Positions 19,811 to 29,402 of a stretch of DNA of 64,000 nucleotides are shown here, one piece after another (within the stretch, counting starts at the first letter, position 1; the number at the start of each line of letters is the position of its first letter). The notes under the pieces were generated by a model. It ran no database searches. It had not been told where the DNA came from and saw only the letters and a list, made by a program, of their open reading frames with translations. A program made the translations under genes and the position numbers. The stretch is from Synechococcus sp. LTW-R (lineage in GTDB: Bacteria > Cyanobacteriota > Cyanobacteriia > PCC-6307 > Cyanobiaceae). The stretch lies in NCBI RefSeq assembly GCF_014217875.1, contig NZ_CP059060.1, positions 2,046,001 through 2,110,000 of the forward strand, given 5' to 3'.

Positions 19811-20344
19811 ATGGGCCGCACTCTGGAGAACAAGCAACAGATCGTCGAAGAGCTGAAGCAGCTCCTTGGCGAGGCCGAAATGGCGCTGGTCCTTGATTAC
19901 AAGGGTCTGTCCATCAAGGAAATGTCTGATCTGCGGACTCGTCTGCAGGCCAGCAACGGTGTGTGCAAGGTGACCAAAAACACCTTGATGCGCCGTGCCA
20001 TTGATGGCGATAGCGCTTGGTCGGAACTCGATTCCCTCCTCACCGGCACCAACGCCTTCGTGCTCGTTAAGGGTGACGTGGGCGGTGCCGTGAAGGCCGT
20101 TCAGACCTTCCAGAAGGAGACCAAGAAATCGGAGACGAAGGGAGGCCTTTTCGAAGGCAAGCTCCTGTCCCAATCCGAAATCAAGGCCATCGGGGATCTG
20201 CCCTCCAAGGAGGTGCTCATGGCGCAGATCGCAGGTGCGATCAACGCCGTGGCCACCAAGGTGGCTGTGGGCATCAACGAAGTTCCTTCCGGTCTTGCTC
20301 GGGCGCTCAAGCAGCACGCCGATGGCGAGGGCAAGGCCGACTGA
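19811..20344 (+). CDS. rplJ: 50S ribosomal protein L10
   Basis: 177 residues from the ATG at 19811 ([19 protein letters not shown]); an in-frame extension to 19772 lies inside the leader and is rejected. Contains [21 protein letters not shown] and [12 protein letters not shown], the rRNA-binding fold, and the C-terminal helix that holds L7/L12 dimers. Followed by rplL after 62 nt. Confidence 0.97.
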   Translation: MGRTLENKQQIVEELKQLLGEAEMALVLDYKGLSIKEMSDLRTRLQASNGVCKVTKNTLMRRAIDGDSAWSELDSLLTGTNAFVLVKGDVGGAVKAVQTFQKETKKSETKGGLFEGKLLSQSEIKAIGDLPSKEVLMAQIAGAINAVATKVAVGINEVPSGLARALKQHADGEGKAD

Positions 20345-20406
20345 GGCCTGCTCTGCTGAGCTCTCCGATCCGACTGTTTACACAGATCTGTTGCTGATTC
20401 CCAACC

Positions 20407-20796
20407 ATGTCTGCTACTACCGACCAAATCCTCGAGCAGCTGAAGTCCCTCTCCCTGCTGGAAGCCTCTGAGCTTGTCAGCCAGATCGAAGAGGCCTTCG
20501 GTGTGTCCGCCGCCGCTTCCGCTGGCGTCGTGATGGCTGCCCCCGGCGCTGCTGCTGGCGACGGTGAAGCTGCTGAAGAGAAGACCGAGTTCGACGTCCA
20601 CCTCGAGGGCTTCGACGCGGCTGCCAAGATCAAGGTCCTCAAGGCCGTCCGCGAGGCCACCGGCCTGGGTCTGGGCGAAGCCAAGGCTCTTGTCGAAGGC
20701 GCTCCCTGCAACGTCAAGGAAGGCGTGGCCAAGGCTGATGCCGAAGCCATGAAGAAGGCCATCGAAGAGGTCGGCGGCAAGGTCACCCTCAAGTGA
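20407..20796 (+). CDS. rplL: 50S ribosomal protein L7/L12
   Basis: 129 residues. N-terminal dimerisation helix ([26 protein letters not shown]), Ala-rich hinge, and C-terminal domain with [41 protein letters not shown] and [14 protein letters not shown]. Acidic stalk protein recruiting translation GTPases. Ends the cluster with a strong terminator; rpoB does not follow, as is usual for cyanobacteria. Confidence 0.98.
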   Translation: MSATTDQILEQLKSLSLLEASELVSQIEEAFGVSAAASAGVVMAAPGAAAGDGEAAEEKTEFDVHLEGFDAAAKIKVLKAVREATGLGLGEAKALVEGAPCNVKEGVAKADAEAMKKAIEEVGGKVTLK

Positions 20797-20837
20797 TCCC
20801 GCCGTGGGCGGCCTCGGCTGCCCACTCCTTTCTCCAG

Positions 20838-20864
20838 CCGGTCCCTGCGGGGGCCGGTTTTTTT
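20838..20864 (+). terminator. Terminator of rplJ-rplL
   Basis: CCGGTCCC-TGC-GGGGGCCGG stem (one GU pair) followed by seven T residues, 40 nt after the rplL stop. Confidence 0.9.
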
Positions 20865-20887
20865 ATGGCAGCTGTTGGCTGGGCAAT

Positions 20888-20915
20888 AAAAAAGCCCCGC
20901 CGAAGGCAGGGCTTT
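20888..20915 (-). terminator. Terminator of the DUF3747 gene
   Basis: AAAGCCC(C)GCC-GAA-GGC(A)GGGCTTT hairpin with one mismatch; the A-run at 20888-20893 is the U-tract for leftward transcripts from the gene at 21051. The remaining gap 20916-21050 shows nothing else recognisable. Confidence 0.75.
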
Positions 20916-21050
20916 GAGCCGGAACGCTTCTGGGAGTCTGTCCTCGTTTCGACCCCGGAAGTGGTATTCCGTACTCCTCACACTCCAGAAACATACCGCC
21001 AGCGAAAAAAGTCGGCCTAGGTCAATGACCGCTGTCTCAACTGTCCCTGA

Positions 21051-21716
21051 TCAGAATCGCTGTGCCCGTCCGTCGTAGGGGATGACCTGCAGGGCGATCG
21101 GACCGTTGCCGGGCCGGCTGCTGCCATAGGTCGCCACCGGGCGCGCCTGATTCCGCTCCGCCTGGGCGATCAGCCCATCCAGGGGCTGGGGGTTGGCGAA
21201 ATAGACGTGGCTGAGGCTGCGCTCGCCGTACATCCGCCGCTCGAGTTGCCAGCCCGGCTCCAGCTTGAGGGCGACAAAGCCGCTCCGGTCCCGCAGGGGA
21301 ATGGCCCCACGACCCACGACCAACTCCGTGGGGTGGCTGCCGGACATGGCGAGCAGCACCAGGGTGTTGCCTTGGCTCTCAAGCCGCAGGCGATAGCGGG
21401 GGGAGACATCGTTATCACCGACCCGCAGCGAATAGCCATTGCTGTCGAGGTAGCGGCTGCAGATCCCGCTGAAGTTGAAGCGGTTCAGGGCCGGATCGAT
21501 CAAGCCATCCCGCCGCTCCTCCCAGCACTTCGGCGCGGGCTTGAGTTGCTCCAGCACGAGCAACTTCCAGCCCTGGCTGCCCACCGGTTGCCCCAGAACG
21601 GCCAGACGCTCTTGCTCGAGGGGTTGGCTTTGGAAGACCCCCGCGGCCGCTTGGCTGCTCACCAGGCCTGCGCTCAGCAGAGCGAGGCCCGCCCACGGGA
21701 GGTAGCTTCGCTGCAT
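21051..21716 (-). CDS. DUF3747 secreted protein
   Basis: 221 residues from ATG 21716, which starts a signal peptide (WAGLALLSAGLVSSQAAAG); a longer frame to 21932 overlaps rnhA and is rejected. The mature part has LAVLGQPVGSQGWKLLVLEQ, PKCWEE, DPALNRFNFSGICSRYLDSNGYSLR, the signature of DUF3747, an exported cyanobacterial family with two conserved Cys. Role unknown. Divergent from rnhA, with about 64 bp between the two starts. Confidence 0.85.
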   Translation of the reverse strand: MQRSYLPWAGLALLSAGLVSSQAAAGVFQSQPLEQERLAVLGQPVGSQGWKLLVLEQLKPAPKCWEERRDGLIDPALNRFNFSGICSRYLDSNGYSLRVGDNDVSPRYRLRLESQGNTLVLLAMSGSHPTELVVGRGAIPLRDRSGFVALKLEPGWQLERRMYGERSLSHVYFANPQPLDGLIAQAERNQARPVATYGSSRPGNGPIALQVIPYDGRAQRF

Positions 21717-21780
21717 GGGATGTCTCCTGAGCTCCTGACGAGAGCTGTGTTGTACCGGATGTTGGGGGGCAAGCCCAGTG

Positions 21781-22536
21781 GTGAGTGATACGCCGAAGGT
21801 GGTGGCCGCCGCCTGCGACGGGGCCTGCAGTGGCAATCCAGGCCCCGGTGGCTGGGGCTGTCTGCTGCGTTTTGACGACGGCAGCGTCCGGGAATTCGGC
21901 GGGGCCGACGCCAACACGACGAACAACCGCATGGAGCTCCGGGCGGCCCTGACCCTGCTGGAACAGTTGGCGGTGCTGCCCCGTCACCCCGATCTGAGCA
22001 TCCGCACGGACTCCAAGTACCTGATCGACGGCTTCAGCAAGTGGATCAACGGCTGGAAGCGCAAGGGTTGGAAGACAGCCTCGGGCAGTCCCGTCCTGAA
22101 CCGCGATCTCTGGGAGGCCCTCGATGCCGCCCGGATTCAGGGCTTGCCCTTGACCTACGTGAAGGGCCACAGCGGTGATCCGGATAACGATCGCTGCGAC
22201 GTGATCGCGGTGGCCTTCTCGAAAGGCCAGTCCATCAGCCTGGCCGCCGGTGAAGTCGTGGCCGCTCCCCCTGCGCCCGATCTGGCCCCCCCGGCCCTGC
22301 AGCAGTTGCTGACCCGCCTGGAACTGGCGGATCGCCTGGCTGCTGGCGCGTACGGCCTGAGCCTGATGGAGCTGGCCCAGTTGGTGGAGAAGCCCCTGAA
22401 GACCCTGGAGGGGCGTGAGGGGCCGTGGCGCTGGCGCGACTGGCAGGTCCTGCCGCTGGAGGACGGACGCTGGCGTCTGAGCCGTGACGCGTCAGGATCA
22501 GGGGAGCCCCATGGCGAGGAGCGAGGAGATGGCTGA
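21781..22536 (+). CDS. rnhA: Ribonuclease HI with C-terminal extension
   Basis: 251 residues from GTG 21781 (a GTG one codon earlier is equally possible). Catalytic set is complete: Asp13 in [15 protein letters not shown], Glu52 in MELRAAL, Asp77 in [10 protein letters not shown], with His130 and Asp140 in [12 protein letters not shown]. Degrades RNA in RNA-DNA hybrids. Unlike the 155-residue E. coli enzyme it carries about 100 extra C-terminal residues ([36 protein letters not shown]), which read as a small winged-helix-like domain of unknown role. Overlaps pyrD. Confidence 0.92.
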   Translation: MSDTPKVVAAACDGACSGNPGPGGWGCLLRFDDGSVREFGGADANTTNNRMELRAALTLLEQLAVLPRHPDLSIRTDSKYLIDGFSKWINGWKRKGWKTASGSPVLNRDLWEALDAARIQGLPLTYVKGHSGDPDNDRCDVIAVAFSKGQSISLAAGEVVAAPPAPDLAPPALQQLLTRLELADRLAAGAYGLSLMELAQLVEKPLKTLEGREGPWRWRDWQVLPLEDGRWRLSRDASGSGEPHGEERGDG

Positions 22537-23689
22537 GGTCGGCACTGGATCGCTCTATCAGCGTTTTGTGGGCCCCCTGCTCAGCCGTGATGACGGGGCG
22601 GATGCCGAGCAGCTGAGCCAGCTCACCCTGCAGGCCCTTGGTCAGGCGTCGCTGCGCCGCAACTGGCCCTTGGTGAGCAGCTCCCTGGCGGGACTCGGGG
22701 CGGAGCTGCAGCGCAAAGACTTGAGGCTCGAGCAGACCCTGTTCGGCTGCCGCTTCCTGAATCCCGTCGGCCTGGCGGCCGGCTTTGACAAGAACGCCGT
22801 CGCGGCGGGCATCTGGCACCTCTTTGGCTTTGGCTTTGCTGAGCTGGGGACGATCACCTGGCACGCTCAGCCCGGCAATCCCCGGCCCCGCTTGTTCCGC
22901 TTGGCCGACGAGCGGGCTGCCCTGAACCGGATGGGGTTCAACAACCAAGGTGCCCAGGCCGCCCGCCGCACCCTCGAACGCCAGGCCCTGCCCGCGGCTG
23001 GTCAGCGCCCCGCGGTCCTGGGGATCAACCTGGGTAAGTCCAAAGTTACCTCCCTGGACCTGGCTCCAGACGACTACGCCTCCTCCCTGGAGCTTCTGGC
23101 TCCCCTGGCGGATTACGCGGTCATCAATGTCAGCTCCCCCAATACCCCGGGTCTGCGGGAGCTCCAGGACGAAGTGCAGTTGCGGCGACTCGTGGAGCGG
23201 CTGCGGCGTCTGCCGGCCTGCCCGCCCTTGCTGGTGAAGATTGCGCCGGACCTGGAGGACGACGCGATCGATGCCATTGCCCGCCTGGCCTATGAGGAGG
23301 GCCTGGCCGGTGTCATCGCGGTCAACACCAGCCTGAATCGTCTCGGTCTGGAGGGGCGTCGCCTGGCCCCGACCGGGAAGACCCTGGCGGAGGAAGCGGG
23401 GGGCTTGAGTGGTGCGCCCCTGCGGCAGCGGGCCCTGGAGGTGATGCGTCGCCTGCGGGTGACCGCGGGGCCAAGCCTCCCCTTGATCGGGGTGGGTGGC
23501 ATCGATTCCCCGGAGTCCGCCTGGGAGCGGATCACCGCGGGCGCCTCCCTGGTGCAGGTCTACACCGGCTGGATCTACGGCGGACCGGCCTTGGTCCCCG
23601 AGATCCTGGAGGGCCTGAGCGCGCAGCTCGATCGCCACGGCTTCCGCAACATCAGCGAAGCCGTCGGCTCTGGGGTGCCCTGGAGCTGA
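22511..23689 (+). CDS. pyrD: Dihydroorotate dehydrogenase (quinone), class 2
   Basis: 392 residues from ATG 22511, preceded by AGGGGAG; ATG 22529 with GAGGAG upstream is a plausible alternative. Oxidises dihydroorotate to orotate in pyrimidine synthesis, passing electrons to quinone at the membrane. Seen: [57 protein letters not shown] with the catalytic Ser, [24 protein letters not shown] and the FMN phosphate site [12 protein letters not shown]. Overlaps rnhA by 26 nt. Confidence 0.96.
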   Translation: MARSEEMAEVGTGSLYQRFVGPLLSRDDGADAEQLSQLTLQALGQASLRRNWPLVSSSLAGLGAELQRKDLRLEQTLFGCRFLNPVGLAAGFDKNAVAAGIWHLFGFGFAELGTITWHAQPGNPRPRLFRLADERAALNRMGFNNQGAQAARRTLERQALPAAGQRPAVLGINLGKSKVTSLDLAPDDYASSLELLAPLADYAVINVSSPNTPGLRELQDEVQLRRLVERLRRLPACPPLLVKIAPDLEDDAIDAIARLAYEEGLAGVIAVNTSLNRLGLEGRRLAPTGKTLAEEAGGLSGAPLRQRALEVMRRLRVTAGPSLPLIGVGGIDSPESAWERITAGASLVQVYTGWIYGGPALVPEILEGLSAQLDRHGFRNISEAVGSGVPWS

Positions 23690-23727
23690 AAGCTCGATAG
23701 CTTGCGGCTAGAGCAAGCGGTAGGCGA

Positions 23728-24605
23728 GTGGTGCTCGCAGGAGTTCAAGAGCGCCTCGGTCCCTTGCAAGCGTGGCTGTTCCCCCAGCGCGTCTACCTCG
23801 AGCTGCAGGATCAGGCGATCACCGCGATGGTCCTCGATGGCCGGCGGCTGACCTGGCTGGATCAGTTGACCCTGCCGCCGGGGCTCTGCGTTGGCGGGCG
23901 TCCCCAGAACGGCTCGGCCCTGGCTGATCGGTTAGGCGATTGGCTGGTGAAGCAGGGCTATGCCGGAGCCCGCATCTGGGCGGTGCTGCCGGGGGCGGCC
24001 AGTGAACTGCGCCTGCTGAAGGGCAGTGCCCCTGGCCCGCTGATGCCCAAGGCGCTGGAAGCGCTGCGGTTGCCCTGGCCGGCGGAAACGGCCGTCGATC
24101 TGCTCCGCGTGCCACTGCCCACCTGCCCAGGCAGCAGCGTCTCGGTGGCGGTGGAGGCGGCCCTGCTGGAGGACTGGATCGACGTCTTTGCCGATGGGGG
24201 TTGGGGCTGGATGCCCTGGAGGCGGCTCCGGTGTGCGCCCTGCGTGGCGTCGGGCTGCAGAGCGGTTGGCTGTTGGGACTGGAGCCCGAGCAGAGCTGGT
24301 TGCTGCGGCTGGAGCAGGGGGCGCCGACCTGGCAGTGGCGCTTGCCGCCTCCGGCTGAGCCCGGCGCGTTGCAGGCCGAGCTCGATCAATGCCTGAGTTA
24401 CTGGCACAGCCGTGCTCCGAGGCCGAGCTCGATCGCGGTGGTGGCTGCGGCCGCGCTGCCCGCCTCCTGCGTCGAGGCCCTGCGGGGTGAGCTCGAGTGG
24501 ATGGATCCGTTGGCGGCCGGTGCCCTGGAGAACGGCCTGGCGGATCCACCGGCGTTGTCCTTGGGGCTGCTCTGGGGGCTGGCGGCGGCGGAGGTGCAGC
24601 CATGA
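23728..24605 (+). pseudogene. pilM: pilM-like type IV pilus gene with a one-base frameshift
   Basis: Two consecutive frames make one protein of about 292 residues. Frame 1 (GTG 23728) reads to VEAALLEDWIDVFADGG; frame 2 then continues LGLDALEAAPVCALRGVGLQ to the stop at 24605, ending ALSLGLLWGLAAAEV as actin-fold PilM proteins do. The break falls in a run of five G at 24196-24200; one more G would restore the frame. Assignment as PilM rests on its place directly before pilN and general shape, not strong motifs. Either a real inactivating deletion or a homopolymer sequencing error; the ruined genes downstream favour the former. Confidence 0.65.
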
Positions 24606-25126
24606 GCGCACGCCTGGGGCCCCTTGATCTGCTGCAGGAGCGCCGGCGGGCCAGCGGTGCGCTGGAGCCCGGCGGGCCGCTGGTCCCGGCGCGGGGTTTG
24701 TTGGTGCGGGGCGCGGCCCTGGGCGCGGGCGTCTTCGCCTTGATGCTCCTCCTGCTCGCGGCGGTCAGCTGGCGGCAGCAGCAGGTGGGCGCCGCCTTGG
24801 CGCAACTTTCCGGTGTGAAAGTCCAGGTGCAGGCCCTGGAGACCCGGGTCGGTCGGGTGCGGCGGGCCAAGGCCCAGCTGCAACGCAGCAGCGAGGGGTT
24901 GGCGAAGGGCTTGGTGGGGGTGTCCTCGGGGTCGGCTCTGGTGACACAGCTGTCGGCGGTGACACCGGCGGGCGTGCAGCTCACGAAGGTCCGCTCCCAG
25001 GGCACCGGTTTGGTGCTGAAGGGGGTCGCGGTTGATCCCCAGGCCTTTCGACGGGTGAATGGGCTGAGCCTGCTGCTCTCAACACTGCTTCGATCGGTCG
25101 CCCTTACGCCAACGAATCGTTTGTGA
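24602..25126 (+). pseudogene. pilN: pilN, 3' end lost and joined to pilQ
   Basis: Starts at ATG 24602, overlapping the pilM stop by 4 nt (ATGA). Short cytoplasmic N terminus, one membrane helix (GAALGAGVFALMLLLLAAV), then a coiled-coil (QQQVGAALAQLSGVKVQVQALETRV) and VTPAGVQLTKVRSQGTGLVLKGVAVDP, which is standard PilN layout. After RVNGLSLLLSTL the sequence stops resembling PilN: from about 25087 the DNA codes, in another frame, for the pilQ end. So the last part of pilN is missing and the final residues are fusion noise. Confidence 0.7.
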
Positions 25127-25635
25127 CCGTTGGTGCCCAGGAGATCGTCAGTTACACCGTCCAGGCCGGACAGAACGGCGCGCCGAACAGCTGTCAGCCC
25201 GAATTTGGAACCGCAGGTCTGACTTTTGGTGCGCGCGTGTCCCGCATCGACGACAACGGTTTCGTCACCTTCTCGATGTCACCGGAAATCTCAGCGGTGA
25301 TCGCAACGGACCAGCTCATTGCAGGCTGCGGCACGGTGAACACCCTGACGACCCGTCGCCTTGATACCGGTGAGGTGCGGGTGCGCGATGGCCAGACTTT
25401 GATCCTGACGGGCGTGATTTCCGATTCCGACCAGGCCGTGGTGCGCAAGTGGCCCGTCCTTGGCGACATCCCGTTCGTCGGTCAGTTCTTCCGGAATTCC
25501 ATCAACAAACGGGAGAAACGCGAGCTGGTGATCCTTGTTTCGCCGCGCATCATTCGCGACGACAACGGCGGCACCTTCGGCTACGGCTACCAAGCAGCGA
25601 CGCCGGAAGCCCGTCAGTTGGTTTCGCCCTACTAA
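25090..25635 (+). pseudogene. pilQ: C-terminal fragment of the secretin gene pilQ
   Basis: About 180 codons in a frame entering without start codon from pilN sequence: GRPYANESFVTVGAQEIVSY, GLTFGARVSRIDDNGFVTFS, then the secretin core VRDGQTLILTGVISDSDQAVVRKWPVLGDIPFVGQFFR and KREKRELVILVSPRII. This is the end of an outer-membrane secretin (normally 700 or more residues). The N-terminal AMIN/N0-N1 parts are gone, and so is pilO, expected between pilN and pilQ. A GTG at 25123 could start a 170-residue piece, but it would lack a signal peptide. A non-functional remnant. Confidence 0.85.
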
Positions 25636-26426
25636 ATCGAACCCGGCAGAGCAGCCTTGGCGGCGATCGGCGCCACCATCTTGAAGGCGGCCATCAGTCC
25701 ACCGAGCAGGGCGCTGCCCATGCCGTTGCCGGACTTCGCTTTCTTGCTCGGTTTCAGCAGGGTGACGGCAGCCTCTTCCAGGGATTTGGCTTGTTGGAGC
25801 GCTCCAAGCTCGCTGTAGAGCCGGCCTGCGTAGCGCAGGTCCTGGGCCGCCAGGCTGAACTGCCCCTGTTCGGCGCGGCTGACCCCTCGGGCCATCCAGC
25901 TGACGGCGGCGTTGGGGAGCCGTTCAATCGCGCGGCTGAAGAACTGCTCGGCCTCCGGGAAGCGGCCGGCTTCCGCCGCCTGCACACCCGCGTTGTGGAG
26001 GGCGGCATAGCTGTGGACGGAGGCATTCACGCCGCGGGCGCCCTGCCAATGGCTGCCCTCGAGGGCGCCGGGGTCGAGTTGGGCGCCCGAGAGGTCGCTG
26101 TTGCGCAGATCGGTGCCCTCCAGTTGCGATCCCCGCAGATCGGCTCCCCGCAGGGAGGCGCCCGCCAGGCTGGTGAAGCGCAGGTTGCTCTCGCGTAGGT
26201 CGGCCCCATCGAGCCGCGCGCCGCTCAGGTTGGCCCGCTCCATTTGGGCTCCCTGCAGCTGGGCATCGCGCAGATCGGCATGGACCAGATCGGCGTCCTG
26301 CAGCATGCAGCGCTCACAGGCCCGCTGATCCAGGGTTCGCATCAGGGCTTGATCGTCGGCGGCCCATGCGGTACCAGTCTCCAGCAGCACAACCAAGCTC
26401 GCGAGTGAGGGGCGCAGGCGAGCCAT
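25632..26426 (-). CDS. Secreted pentapeptide-repeat protein with TPR-like part
   Basis: 264 residues. Signal peptide (SLASLVVLLETGTAWA), then about 14 pentapeptide A[DN]L-type repeats (about 44-115: ADLRDAQLQGAQMERANLSG and on), which form a right-handed square helix. Next comes a TPR-like helical section (ALHNAGVQAAEAGRFPEAEQFFSRAIERLPNAA, residues about 145-200) and a hydrophobic Ala/Gly-rich tail (GLMAAFKMVAPIAAKAALPG) that could touch a membrane. Stop overlaps the pilQ remnant by 4 nt. Pentapeptide proteins abound in cyanobacteria; role unknown. Confidence 0.85.
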   Translation of the reverse strand: MARLRPSLASLVVLLETGTAWAADDQALMRTLDQRACERCMLQDADLVHADLRDAQLQGAQMERANLSGARLDGADLRESNLRFTSLAGASLRGADLRGSQLEGTDLRNSDLSGAQLDPGALEGSHWQGARGVNASVHSYAALHNAGVQAAEAGRFPEAEQFFSRAIERLPNAAVSWMARGVSRAEQGQFSLAAQDLRYAGRLYSELGALQQAKSLEEAAVTLLKPSKKAKSGNGMGSALLGGLMAAFKMVAPIAAKAALPGSI

Positions 26427-26493
26427 GGGCTTATGCGGCCGAACTGGCGCCGTTCTAACGGTCTTGGCTCCCCCCGTCGATCAGGCTGGTGGC

Positions 26494-27561
26494 ATGGAAG
26501 CCCACGGCGGCAATTTGGAGGCCACGGCTCGGCGCTTGGGGTGCCGGCCCGATCAGATCCTCGATGCCAGTGCCTCCCTGGCCCCCTTTGCCCTGCCGCG
26601 GGCAGCCCGCCGTGCCCTGCGTCAGGTGGACCTGCGGGCCTACCCCGACCGCAGCCAGTGGCGCCTTCGCCAGCAGATCGCCCTGCTGCATCAGCTCGCT
26701 CCCGAGGCGGTTCTCCCCGGCAATGGAGCGGCCGAACTCTTCACGTGGGCGGCCCGTGATGCGGCGAGCAGCGGTGTCTCCCTCCTGCCCCAGCCCGGTT
26801 TCGCCGACTACGGGCGCAGCCTCCAGTGCTGGGGCGGACAGCAGCGTTCTTGGTCTCTTCCTCTGGAGTGGGACCAGGCCTTTCCGCAGCCGTTCCCCGC
26901 TGCCTCAGCGGCTGAGGTGTTCTGGATCACCAATCCCCACAACCCCACCGGGCAGCTCTGGAGCAGGGAGTCCCTGGAGCCGCTCTTGGCGCGCCATCGC
27001 CTGGTCATCTGCGACGAGGCCTTCTTGTCCTTGGTGCCGGGCGGGGAGCAGCAGTCCCTGATTCCCCTGGTGGCGGAGCACTCCAACCTGGTGGTGATCC
27101 GCAGCCTGACCAAGCTGTACGGAATTGCCGGAGTCCGTTTGGGCTATGCCGTCGCCCAGCCCGAGCGGCTGCAGCGTTGGGCCCAGTGGCGCGATCCTTG
27201 GCCGATCAATGCCTGGGCTGGGGCCCTGGCCGATGCCTTGCTGCGGGATCCGCGCGATTACGCGCGCTGGTGCGCTCGCGTGCAGCGCTGGGTCGTTGAG
27301 GAGGGTGGGTGGTTGCAGCGGCGCCTGCGGGATTTGCCGGGCATTCGCCCCTACCCCTCGGCGGTGAATTACCTCCTGCTGCGCGCCGAGCAGGGCTCGT
27401 TGCAACCGTTGCGGGAGGCGTTGGAGCAGCGTCATCGCATCCTGGTGCGTGATTGCCGCTCCTTCGCGGGACTGGGGGAGTCCTGGCTGCGGATCGGCCT
27501 TCAGGACCGTGCCGGCAACAGGCGGCTGCTGCGGGCCCTAGGCGCTGAGCTCCTGCAGTAA
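26494..27561 (+). CDS. Class I/II aminotransferase of CobD/HisC type (threonine-phosphate decarboxylase-like)
   Basis: 355 residues from ATG 26494 ([17 protein letters not shown]). The N-terminal [13 protein letters not shown] followed by [11 protein letters not shown] is characteristic of CobD-like L-threonine-O-3-phosphate decarboxylases, which make the aminopropanol linker of cobamides. PLP residues: [15 protein letters not shown] and [15 protein letters not shown] with the Schiff-base Lys, and a C-terminal RIGL. Most picocyanobacteria make pseudocobalamin, consistent with this role. A histidinol-phosphate aminotransferase is the main alternative. Convergent overlap with murG of 24 nt. Confidence 0.8.
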   Translation: MEAHGGNLEATARRLGCRPDQILDASASLAPFALPRAARRALRQVDLRAYPDRSQWRLRQQIALLHQLAPEAVLPGNGAAELFTWAARDAASSGVSLLPQPGFADYGRSLQCWGGQQRSWSLPLEWDQAFPQPFPAASAAEVFWITNPHNPTGQLWSRESLEPLLARHRLVICDEAFLSLVPGGEQQSLIPLVAEHSNLVVIRSLTKLYGIAGVRLGYAVAQPERLQRWAQWRDPWPINAWAGALADALLRDPRDYARWCARVQRWVVEEGGWLQRRLRDLPGIRPYPSAVNYLLLRAEQGSLQPLREALEQRHRILVRDCRSFAGLGESWLRIGLQDRAGNRRLLRALGAELLQ

Positions 27562-28614
27562 CTCCGCAATCAGTCCTTCCGCATCGCGGACCGCCAGGCG
27601 CTCCATCCCGCGCCGCAGGTGCAGCAGCGGATCAATCCCTGGGTCACAGCCCCGCAGGCGCGGACCCAGCAGGCGCCAGACCGTTTGCGCCAGGGCGGGA
27701 TGTTCGGGGGGGTGCTGCCAGACGATCACCGCCGCACCGACGGCAGCGGCGGCACCGGCGTTGGCGTCTTGGTGTTTGTCCGCCGCTTGGGGGTAGGGGA
27801 CCAAGATCGATGGGCTCCCGCAGACCGCCAATTCGCTCAAGCTGCCGGCTCCGGCCCGGCTGATCACCAGATCGGCGTGTTGCAGCAAGCCGGCCACCTC
27901 ATCGCTGAAGGGGCGCTCGGCGTAGAGGGGATGCTGGAGCGTCCCGCTCTCGGGGTCGTTGCTGCCGCTGAGGTGCACGACCCGGCAGCCCGACTCGAGC
28001 AACCGGGGCAGTAGCGGCCGCACCATGCGGTTGAGTCCCACGGCCCCTTGGCTGCCGCCCATCACCAGCAGCAGCGGGCCGGATCCCTGAGGCACCCAGC
28101 TGGGGAGGGCTGCGGGTTGCAGGAACGCGCGCCGCACCGGGGTGCCCGTGACCCGCGGGCGGCACCCTTGCAGGCGCTCCGCCGCTTGCGGCAGTCCGAC
28201 GGCGACTTGGCTGCAGAGCCGTCCAAACAGCCGCGTCACTTTCCCGGGGACGCCATTGGATTCATGCAGCACCACCGGCACCCCACACCAGCGTGCCGCG
28301 AGGATTGCCGGTGCAGCGATGTAACCGCCGGTGCTGAAGACCAGGCGGATCCGCTCTCGGCGGATCAGGCGCCGGACCGCAACGGTGGCGCCCAGCAGGC
28401 GCAACAGGTTGTAGAGCTTGCGCAGACCCCGACCCTGGAGGCCACCGGCTTCGACGGTGTGCAGGCGGATGCTGCTCGGCACCAGCTCGGTCTCCAGCCG
28501 ATCGGGGACCCCCAGCCATTGGACTTCCCAATCCGAGGGCAGCGCCTGGGCGACGGCGAGGGCTGGAAAGAGATGCCCGCCGGTGCCGCTGGCAGCGATC
28601 AACAGGCGTGACAT
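27538..28614 (-). CDS. murG: UDP-GlcNAc:undecaprenyl-PP-MurNAc-pentapeptide GlcNAc transferase
   Basis: 358 residues from ATG 28614 ([20 protein letters not shown]); an ATG two codons upstream is possible. Membrane-associated GT28 enzyme making lipid II. Seen: N-terminal GTGGH loop, [37 protein letters not shown], a second glycine loop [12 protein letters not shown], and the donor-site [15 protein letters not shown]. Intact. Confidence 0.95.
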   Translation of the reverse strand: MSRLLIAASGTGGHLFPALAVAQALPSDWEVQWLGVPDRLETELVPSSIRLHTVEAGGLQGRGLRKLYNLLRLLGATVAVRRLIRRERIRLVFSTGGYIAAPAILAARWCGVPVVLHESNGVPGKVTRLFGRLCSQVAVGLPQAAERLQGCRPRVTGTPVRRAFLQPAALPSWVPQGSGPLLLVMGGSQGAVGLNRMVRPLLPRLLESGCRVVHLSGSNDPESGTLQHPLYAERPFSDEVAGLLQHADLVISRAGAGSLSELAVCGSPSILVPYPQAADKHQDANAGAAAAVGAAVIVWQHPPEHPALAQTVWRLLGPRLRGCDPGIDPLLHLRRGMERLAVRDAEGLIAELLQELSA

Positions 28615-28667
28615 GGGCATCGCTGATGAGCGCGCCTAACTTAAGGGCTCCTCCCCGTTGAGCTCCC

Positions 28668-29402
28668 GTGCAGTTGCGCTCTCTTCTGACTGCCGCCATT
28701 GCTCTGACCGGGTTGGCCCTGGGTGCCCCCCTGAGGGCGGCCCCGAGTCTTCAGGCGCTGCAGGACGCCCTCAACAACGGCTCCTCCTCGGAGATCACCG
28801 CCTTGATGGAGGCCGGCAATGGCCTCGATCCCGAGCTGGTCTTGCAGCGCCGCAATTTCCTGCGGGCCCAGTTCCCCGATGCCAGTTGGCAGGTCAGCCC
28901 GGGTGTCTCCCTGAAGGACGGACGGTCCACCACCCTGGTGACCGTTGCGGGTAGCCGTAACCAGGGTCCCTACAAATTCCGCTTTGAATCCACCCAGAAA
29001 CTGGTGCTCGGCAGCAGTGGCGAGCGCTTCAACAGCCAGGACGTGATCGAATCCAATTCGATCCTGCGCAGCGGTGATCCCAACCTGAGGGTCAGCCTGC
29101 TGATCCCCGACGCCGTGTTGACCGGGCAGCGCTACGACCTCGACGTGATCTTTGACGACCCCCTCAACGGGGCCGTCGTAGCCGGTGCGATCAAGCCCGT
29201 CACCGTCAGTGAGTTGTTGCGTCTGCAGGCCCCCGACCTGCAGCTGGAAGCCCTTGGTGGTGGCGGCCTGTTCAAGACCGTGCAGGCGCCTTTTCAGCCC
29301 GGAAGTCAGACCTGGGCGGTGCTTCTTGTGCACCCCAAAGGAATCGTCGCGGCCTCGAAGCAGGTGCGGGTGGTGGCGAAGCGCTCCGACCTCACCCTTT
29401 GA
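28668..29402 (+). CDS. Exported protein, function unknown
   Basis: 244 residues starting with GTG 28668. Signal peptide (MQLRSLLTAAIALTGLALGA, cut near LRAAP). The mature part begins SLQALQDALNNGSSSEI and is predicted mostly beta (VTVAGSRNQGPYKFRFESTQ, VSLLIPDAVLTGQRYDLDVIF). No cysteines. Divergent from murG with about 53 bp between starts, which must contain both promoters. Stop overlaps the convergent dehydrogenase gene. No family recognised. Confidence 0.7.
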   Translation: MQLRSLLTAAIALTGLALGAPLRAAPSLQALQDALNNGSSSEITALMEAGNGLDPELVLQRRNFLRAQFPDASWQVSPGVSLKDGRSTTLVTVAGSRNQGPYKFRFESTQKLVLGSSGERFNSQDVIESNSILRSGDPNLRVSLLIPDAVLTGQRYDLDVIFDDPLNGAVVAGAIKPVTVSELLRLQAPDLQLEALGGGGLFKTVQAPFQPGSQTWAVLLVHPKGIVAASKQVRVVAKRSDLTL

